The notes under the pieces are model-generated. The model ran no database searches, was not told the DNA's origin, and worked only from the letters and a program-made list of their open reading frames with translations. Below are positions 30,241 to 34,829 of a stretch of DNA of 34,829 nucleotides, in pieces. Origin of the DNA: Candidatus Aminicenantes bacterium UBA4085 (GTDB lineage: Bacteria > Acidobacteriota > Aminicenantia > Aminicenantales > UBA4085); the NCBI GenBank assembly GCA_002383325.1, contig DFYJ01000032.1, forward strand, positions 16,378-51,206, in the 5' to 3' direction. A program made the position numbers and the translations under genes. Position 1 is the first letter of the stretch; every line of letters starts with the position of its first letter.

Positions 30241-31554
30241 ATGACCCTTCAAATCGGCGTCCTGCTCCTCCTCATGGTGGCGGCTTACGCCGTCGCCTCC
30301 TTCAAGAAGCTATCCGTCGAGCTCAGCATCCTGGCCGCCGCCGTCGTCGGCGGGCTGGGCGGCGCCTTCCTCAAGACGCCGCCGATCGCCGAGCTCCCCC
30401 GCCATCTCGTCGAGGGCATGTTCCCCTACCTCGACGTCATGCTCGTCTTCTCCACGGCCACCATCTTCATGGCCCTGGTCAACGAGTCGGGCGGCGTCAA
30501 CTACGTCGTCCGCGGCGCCATCAAGCTCTTCTACAACGTCCGGGTGCTGGCCCTGCTGGTGCTGATGTTCATCATCCTCATCCCGGGCGCCCTGACCGGG
30601 GCCGGCAGCGTTTCGATCCTGGTCGTCGGGGCCCCGGTCGCCCTGGCCCTCAAGGCCCTGGGCATCCCCGACCGCAAGGTGGCGGCGATGCTCTTCATCG
30701 TGGCCGGCCTGGCCGCGGTCGCGCCGCCGGTCAACATCTGGGCCATGATCCTCTGCGCCGGGACGGCCATCCCCTATGTCGGCTTCACCTACACCCTGGG
30801 CATCCCCGTCCTCATCCTGGGCACCTTCACCATGCTCTGGCTGGGCTTGAAGAAGGAAGGCGGGATGGACAAGGCCGCCGCCCTGGCCGCTCTGCCCCCC
30901 GCGCCCCCCGGGATGAAAGGCTGGCGGGTGCTGCTGCCCTTCCTGGTCTTCTTCGGCATGGTCATGGCCAACCGCACCTGGCCGTTCGCGATGCCCATCT
31001 TCGGCCTGCCGCTGGAGTTCACCGCCGCCGCCTTGACGGCTTGGCTGGTCAGCCCCAAGAAGCTCGACGTGCTGAGATTGGCCCGCGAGACGATGCAGCG
31101 CCTCCTGCCCCTGCTGGCGACCATGATCGTCGTCGGCATGCTGCAGCAGATCATGACCGCGACCGGCGTGCGGGGCATGATCTCCTACGCCGTCATCTCC
31201 ATCCCCCTGGTCCTGCTCTTCATCGGCCTGGCCGTCATCATCCCCTTCTCCGAGGGAGTGCTGACCTACGGCGCCGCGGCCATCCTGGGCATCCCCCTGA
31301 TCTGGTTCTTCGACTCCATCGGCCTGCACGCCACGGTGGCCATCGCCGGATTGAGCATCCTCTGGCCGCTGGGCGACGGCCTGCCGCCGACGGCCCTGAT
31401 CGGCCGCCTGAGCGTCATGGTCTCGGAGTACAAGGGAACGTACGGATCCTTCCTCAAGCAGACCTGGCTGCCTTGGCTGGTCATCACGGTCACCGGCATC
31501 CTGATGGTCGTCTACAGCGCCAAGCTGTCCTTCCTGGTCAAATGGAGCATGTGA
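30241..31554 (+). CDS. IT-superfamily (DctM/DcuC-like) membrane permease
   Basis: A 437-residue, very hydrophobic protein with about 11-12 membrane segments in two halves. A segment such as LIPGALTGAGSVSILVVGAPVALALKALGIP, with small residues between helices, and the paired PPVNIWAM / PLGDGLPPTALIG motifs resemble re-entrant hairpins of ion-transporter (IT) carriers, including TRAP large subunits and DcuC/DUF401-type permeases. No TRAP DctP or DctQ partner is encoded nearby. It is probably a secondary carrier for an organic anion, amino acid or acyl-amino acid, judging from the downstream deacylase and dipeptidases (inference). GGAG lies 5 nt before the ATG. First gene of a tight plus-strand operon. 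Confidence 0.7.
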   Translation: MTLQIGVLLLLMVAAYAVASFKKLSVELSILAAAVVGGLGGAFLKTPPIAELPRHLVEGMFPYLDVMLVFSTATIFMALVNESGGVNYVVRGAIKLFYNVRVLALLVLMFIILIPGALTGAGSVSILVVGAPVALALKALGIPDRKVAAMLFIVAGLAAVAPPVNIWAMILCAGTAIPYVGFTYTLGIPVLILGTFTMLWLGLKKEGGMDKAAALAALPPAPPGMKGWRVLLPFLVFFGMVMANRTWPFAMPIFGLPLEFTAAALTAWLVSPKKLDVLRLARETMQRLLPLLATMIVVGMLQQIMTATGVRGMISYAVISIPLVLLFIGLAVIIPFSEGVLTYGAAAILGIPLIWFFDSIGLHATVAIAGLSILWPLGDGLPPTALIGRLSVMVSEYKGTYGSFLKQTWLPWLVITVTGILMVVYSAKLSFLVKWSM

Positions 31555-31564
31555 GGCTCACGCC

Positions 31565-31720
31565 ATGAACATCGTCATGATCTTCTACTACGTCATCACC
31601 GCCGGGCTGGTTCTCCTGCTCGGCTGGAACTTCCTCCGCGAGAAAAAGAGCCCCAACGACCTGATCCTGGGGCTTCTCGTCCTGATCCCGCTCGTCCTCC
31701 GCCTGATGAGGGTCAAATGA
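31565..31720 (+). CDS. 51-residue, two-helix membrane protein
   Basis: The ORF lies 10 nt after the permease stop codon, and its TGA overlaps the deacylase ATG (ATGA at 31717-31720). The product starts MNIVMIFYYVITAGLVLLLG, continues with a polar turn (WNFLREKKSPNDL) and a second hydrophobic helix (ILGLLVLIPLVLRL), and ends MRVK. A GAGG lies about 8 nt before the ATG. Exact packing between two real genes, a helical hairpin and a coupled stop codon support it being a gene, perhaps a small subunit or regulator of the permease. I recognise no family. Confidence 0.7.
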   Translation: MNIVMIFYYVITAGLVLLLGWNFLREKKSPNDLILGLLVLIPLVLRLMRVK

Positions 31721-32904
31721 GCCCCGCCGAGAGCAAGCCCATGGCCCATCCCGCGCGGGTCAAGATCGTCCTGGCCGTCCTGGCCGCCGCTCTGACCGTC
31801 GCCGGCGGCGTTCCTCTCTTCAAGCACCGCCACTACGGCATGCCCATGGTGGCCGGTCCCGGCGTGACCAAGGTCGTCAAGCTGTCGGATTGGTCCCCCT
31901 CGCTCAAGGGCAAGTTTGTCGATCCCGACGTCTTCGTCATGGAGGGGGCCGAGCCCGGCGGCAAAGCCGTGCTCATGGCCAACACCCACGCCAACGAGCC
32001 GGCCGGGCTGCTGGCCCTGATGATCCTGATCGAGAACGCCGTCGTCGAGAAGGGCACCCTCTACATCATCCCCACGATCAACATCTCTGCCAGCCGCAAT
32101 ACCAAGCCCGGCGACGGCTACCCGCTCTACTACGACATCCCCACCGATTGGGGCCAGGTCCGATTCCGCATGGGCACCCGCGACGCCTCGCCTCTGGAAT
32201 CCTGGCCCGACCCGGACGTCTACATCCATTACCCCGACAAGCAGCTCCTCTCCTACCTCGATGTCCGCAACACCAACCGGACCTGGCCGGGCCGGCCGAA
32301 CGGGCCGATCATGGAGCAGGTCACCTTCGCGGCCATGGAGCTGATGCGCAAGGAGAAGATCGACGTGGCCTTCGACTTCCACGGCGCCGAGACCATGTTC
32401 CCCGTCACCAATTGCGTCGTCGCTCCGCAGAAGTCGGCCAAGATCGCCACCCTGGCCACCATGATGGTCAAGGCCATGGAGGGCTTCGACAGCCACGTCG
32501 AGCCCTCGCCGCAGAACTTCCGCGGCCTGTCCCACCGGGAGATCGGCGATTTCTCCGAGGCCATGCCCTTCCTGCTGGAGGCGCCCATCCCCTTCCTCGA
32601 CCAGCCGACCGGACCCAAGACGGTCAAGCTGCTGCTCGACGGCAAAGACCCCTTCCTGCTGAGCCTGGCCGGGAAGAAGAAGCTGTTCGTGCCGTACGAC
32701 GAGAAGGGCTGGCCCATCGCCAATCGGGTCGGCCAGCACATGAGCACGGCTCTGGAGATCCTCCGCCAGTTCAGCAAGAAGAACGCCGAGCGGGCCATCC
32801 GCCTGAGCGGCGCGCCCAAGTACGCCGACATCGTCCGCGACGGCGTCGGCAAGTATTACCACGATCCGGCCAAGGCCGATCCGGCCAAGGTCCGCTACGA
32901 GTGA
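31717..32904 (+). CDS. AstE/AspA-like zinc deacylase (M14-fold), membrane-anchored or exported
   Basis: A 395-residue protein. After a hydrophobic N-terminal segment (VKIVLAVLAAALTVAGGV), the zinc-site motif is ANTH91ANE94PAGL, the HxxE pattern of succinylglutamate desuccinylase/aspartoacylase and M14 carboxypeptidases, and the third ligand is probably H222 in FDFHGAE. ISASRNTKPGDGYP and RNTNRTWPGRPNGP fit the substrate-carboxylate Arg/Asn region of the family. It should hydrolyse an N-acyl amino acid or a C-terminal peptide bond in the periplasm. It is coupled to the small membrane protein by a 4-nt overlap and followed after 28 nt by a C69 dipeptidase, so it probably belongs to a peptide or acyl-amino-acid use operon. 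Confidence 0.75.
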   Translation: MSPAESKPMAHPARVKIVLAVLAAALTVAGGVPLFKHRHYGMPMVAGPGVTKVVKLSDWSPSLKGKFVDPDVFVMEGAEPGGKAVLMANTHANEPAGLLALMILIENAVVEKGTLYIIPTINISASRNTKPGDGYPLYYDIPTDWGQVRFRMGTRDASPLESWPDPDVYIHYPDKQLLSYLDVRNTNRTWPGRPNGPIMEQVTFAAMELMRKEKIDVAFDFHGAETMFPVTNCVVAPQKSAKIATLATMMVKAMEGFDSHVEPSPQNFRGLSHREIGDFSEAMPFLLEAPIPFLDQPTGPKTVKLLLDGKDPFLLSLAGKKKLFVPYDEKGWPIANRVGQHMSTALEILRQFSKKNAERAIRLSGAPKYADIVRDGVGKYYHDPAKADPAKVRYE

Positions 32905-32932
32905 CATCGCCCCGAGCCCAAGGAGCCCCTGC

Positions 32933-34654
32933 ATGAAGCGACCGCACCGTCTTCCCTTCGCCGCCGCCGCCGGCCTGGCCATCCTGGCCGCCGCGGCCGT
33001 CTTCCTCCTCCTGCCGCCGCGGCCGTCCGCCGCCGAAGCCCCGGACCTCGACTTCCAGAGCGAGGCCTGCACCGTCATCCTGGTCGGCAAGGACGCTTCC
33101 ACCGACGGCTCGACCATGACCACCCACACCGCCGACTGCGGCACGTGCGACTGGACCTGGCGCAAGGTCCCGGCCGCCGACCACAAGCCCGGCGCGACCC
33201 GCAAGCTCTACAACATCTCCCAGATGAGGACTTGGCCGCCCAGCGAGGGCCTCAAGTGGGACCTGATCAAAAAGGACTTCAACGGTGTCGAGATCCCCGA
33301 AGTCCCCCACACCTACGGCTACATGCACGGCGTCTTCGGCTACATGAACGACCAGCAGCTGGCCATGGGCGAGTCCACGATCGGCAACGTCCGCAAGCTG
33401 AGCAACCCGACCCAGAGCGCCAAGACCAACATTACCATGCTGACCCTGTTGGCCATGGAGCGCTGCAAGACGGCCCGCGAGGCCATCCAGCTCATGGGCA
33501 GCCTGGCCGAGAAGTACGGCTACGGCTTCGTCGACGGCGGCGAGATGCTGGCCGTGGCCGACCCCAAGGAAGTCTGGATCTTCGAGATTTTCCCGGTCGG
33601 CCCGCTCTGGACTCCGGAGAGCGGCAAGCCGGGCGCCGTCTGGTGCGCCCAGCGCCTCCCCGACGATGAGGCCAGCGTCTGCCCCAACGAGTCGCGCATC
33701 GGCGAGATCAACCTGGAGGACAGGGACCGCTTCCTGGCCTCCGCCAACGCCGTCTCCCTGGCCGTCGAGCAAAAGCTCTACGACCCGGCCGCCGGCCAGC
33801 CCTTCAATTGGAAGCGGGCCTACTCCCCCGGAGCGGGCAGCGCCGCAAGCTCGGGAGGCTCCCGCCAGCGCATGTGGCGGTTCTTCTCGGCGGTGGCCCC
33901 ATCCCGGAACTTCCCGACCACACTCGAGAACATGGACTTCCCCTTCTCGGTCAAGCCCGACAAGAAGCTGTCCGTCCAGGATGTCATGGCCTTGACCCGG
34001 GACAAGTCCTACGGCACGCCCTTCGATCCGGTGGCCGGCATCCGCGGCGGCCCCTTCCAAAATCCCAATTACTACAGCCGGACCCGGAAGATCAGCGTGG
34101 CCAACGTCGAGTACACCAGCGTGACCCAGTGCCGATCGTGGCTTCCCGACCCGGTCGGCGGCATCACCTGGCTGGCCTTCGGCGTGCAGGACACGTCCTG
34201 CTACATCCCCCTCTACGCCGGGACGACGTCCATCCCCGCCTCGTTCAGCGTCGGCGACCACTTCGAGCTCAACCGGGCCTCGGCCCGCTGGGCCTTCGAC
34301 TACGTCGACTTCCACGTCCAACCGATTTACTCCGAAGCCATCAAGGACGTCCAGAAAGCCCAGCTGGAGTGGGAGGCCGGGGCCCTGACCCGGATCCCCG
34401 ACATCGACAAGCAGGCTCAGGCCCTCTACGCCAAGTCGCCGGCCGAAGCCGTCAAGCTCGTCACCCGATTCACCAACGAGAACGCCGACAAGGTCGTCGC
34501 CGCCTGGTGGAACCTGGGCGACGCGCTCCTGGTCAAGTACGATCACTTGTCTCTCTACGACGCCGCGAAGCGGACCCGCGGGCGGGCCCAGAATCCCTCC
34601 CCCCTCTGGAACAAGGCCGTCCGCGTCGTCGATATCGCGTTGGCAAATCAATAA
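32933..34654 (+). CDS. C69-family dipeptidase, exported
   Basis: A 573-residue protein with a signal peptide (residues 1-34). The Ntn-type peptidase C69 (PepD/U34) domain begins EAC46TVILVGKDAS: the Cys becomes the N-terminal nucleophile after removal of the propeptide in this family. GVFGYMNDQQLAMGEST, MLTLLAMERCKTAREAIQLM and VDGGEMLAVADPKEVWIFE are further family landmarks. It hydrolyses dipeptides in the periplasm. AAGGAG lies 7 nt before the ATG. A second copy starts 12 nt after the stop codon. Confidence 0.88.
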   Translation: MKRPHRLPFAAAAGLAILAAAAVFLLLPPRPSAAEAPDLDFQSEACTVILVGKDASTDGSTMTTHTADCGTCDWTWRKVPAADHKPGATRKLYNISQMRTWPPSEGLKWDLIKKDFNGVEIPEVPHTYGYMHGVFGYMNDQQLAMGESTIGNVRKLSNPTQSAKTNITMLTLLAMERCKTAREAIQLMGSLAEKYGYGFVDGGEMLAVADPKEVWIFEIFPVGPLWTPESGKPGAVWCAQRLPDDEASVCPNESRIGEINLEDRDRFLASANAVSLAVEQKLYDPAAGQPFNWKRAYSPGAGSAASSGGSRQRMWRFFSAVAPSRNFPTTLENMDFPFSVKPDKKLSVQDVMALTRDKSYGTPFDPVAGIRGGPFQNPNYYSRTRKISVANVEYTSVTQCRSWLPDPVGGITWLAFGVQDTSCYIPLYAGTTSIPASFSVGDHFELNRASARWAFDYVDFHVQPIYSEAIKDVQKAQLEWEAGALTRIPDIDKQAQALYAKSPAEAVKLVTRFTNENADKVVAAWWNLGDALLVKYDHLSLYDAAKRTRGRAQNPSPLWNKAVRVVDIALANQ

Positions 34655-34666
34655 AGGAGCAGCACG

Positions 34667-34829
34667 ATGAGACACCCGAAGAACTGGGCGGCCCTGGCCG
34701 CCCTGGTTGTCGGCCTGTTGGCCGGCGCCTTCGCCTTCGTCGGGCCGGCCCGGACGGAAGCTCCGGACCTGACCCTGACCCCCGATCGGGAGGCCTGCAC
34801 GGTCATCCTGGTCGGCAAGGGCGCGTCGA
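34667..34829 (+). CDS. Second C69-family dipeptidase, N-terminal part only
   Basis: It runs off the right edge; 54 codons are visible. AAGGAG lies 7 nt upstream. Signal peptide (NWAALAALVVGLLAGAFAFV), then EAC44TVILVGKGAS, almost identical to the region around the nucleophile of the preceding gene (EACTVILVGKDAS), so it is a tandem paralogue. The signal peptides differ, which argues against a recent duplication. Confidence 0.8.
   Translation, partial: MRHPKNWAALAALVVGLLAGAFAFVGPARTEAPDLTLTPDREACTVILVGKGAS

Noticed and set aside
32771..34675. 634-codon minus-strand open frame opposite the C69 gene
   Set aside because: Shadow of a gene with intact family motifs; low-complexity Gly/Val/Asp-rich product and no start signal. 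The minus-strand frame at 31588-33204 was rejected for the same reason.

Overview
The window is GC-rich, tightly packed DNA from a Gram-negative bacterium with an outer membrane: several products are lipoproteins or end in outer-membrane barrels with a C-terminal aromatic residue. A GWxTD-domain protein, DUF4342, a protease/propeller/barrel fusion, TlpA proteins, C69 dipeptidases and many glycan enzymes together suggest a peptide- and carbohydrate-scavenging heterotroph. Candidatus Aminicenantes or a related Acidobacteriota-like lineage is my best guess, inferred from gene content only. I see no rRNA, tRNA, CRISPR array or transposase gene.

Layout. 1-633 (minus): universal stress protein followed by a truncated serine-hydrolase lipoprotein. 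786-1535 (plus): TlpA-type thioredoxin lipoprotein, convergent with a minus-strand run (5791-1536) of CBM9-like protein, MalY/PatB aminotransferase and a thioredoxin fused to an outer-membrane barrel. 8921-5850: gluzincin/beta-propeller/barrel protein. 13636-9103: gamma-glutamyltransferase and a GH3 glycosidase with a PA14 insert. 14004-13720: DUF4342. 14064-14246: MITE/REPIN-like element. 16370-14289: GWxTD/TPR protein. 16589-20662 (plus): NHS-type MFS carrier, Gfo/Idh/MocA oxidoreductase and a secreted isomerase-DUF1080 fusion, which looks like a keto-sugar route. 20990-20649: small thioredoxin. 21143-23420: ROK-like kinase and NagB. 27046-23820: GH29 fucosidase and GH110-like alpha-galactosidase. 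27098-27850: SPL-type radical SAM protein. 30074-28353: YcbB-type L,D-transpeptidase. 30241 to the window end: a peptide/acyl-amino-acid operon with an IT-superfamily permease, a 51-residue membrane protein, an AstE/AspA-like deacylase and two tandem C69 dipeptidases.

The most unusual feature is a pair of intergenic elements (A, 23430-23810; B, 27904-28348), each between convergent genes. Each is closed by a long imperfect inverted repeat whose sequence differs between the copies, while pairing and a 4-nt one-sided bulge at the same place are kept. Inside are five instances of a 22-nt hairpin with compensatory base changes, and two internal modules that occur in swapped order. This is either a structured RNA family or a hairpin-bearing non-coding mobile repeat; I do not recognise it.

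Promoter-like sequences are readable. In four genes the -10 box ends 16-17 nt before the start codon, so the transcript would begin at or next to the Shine-Dalgarno sequence. Two more genes (GGT and the radical SAM protein) look leaderless.
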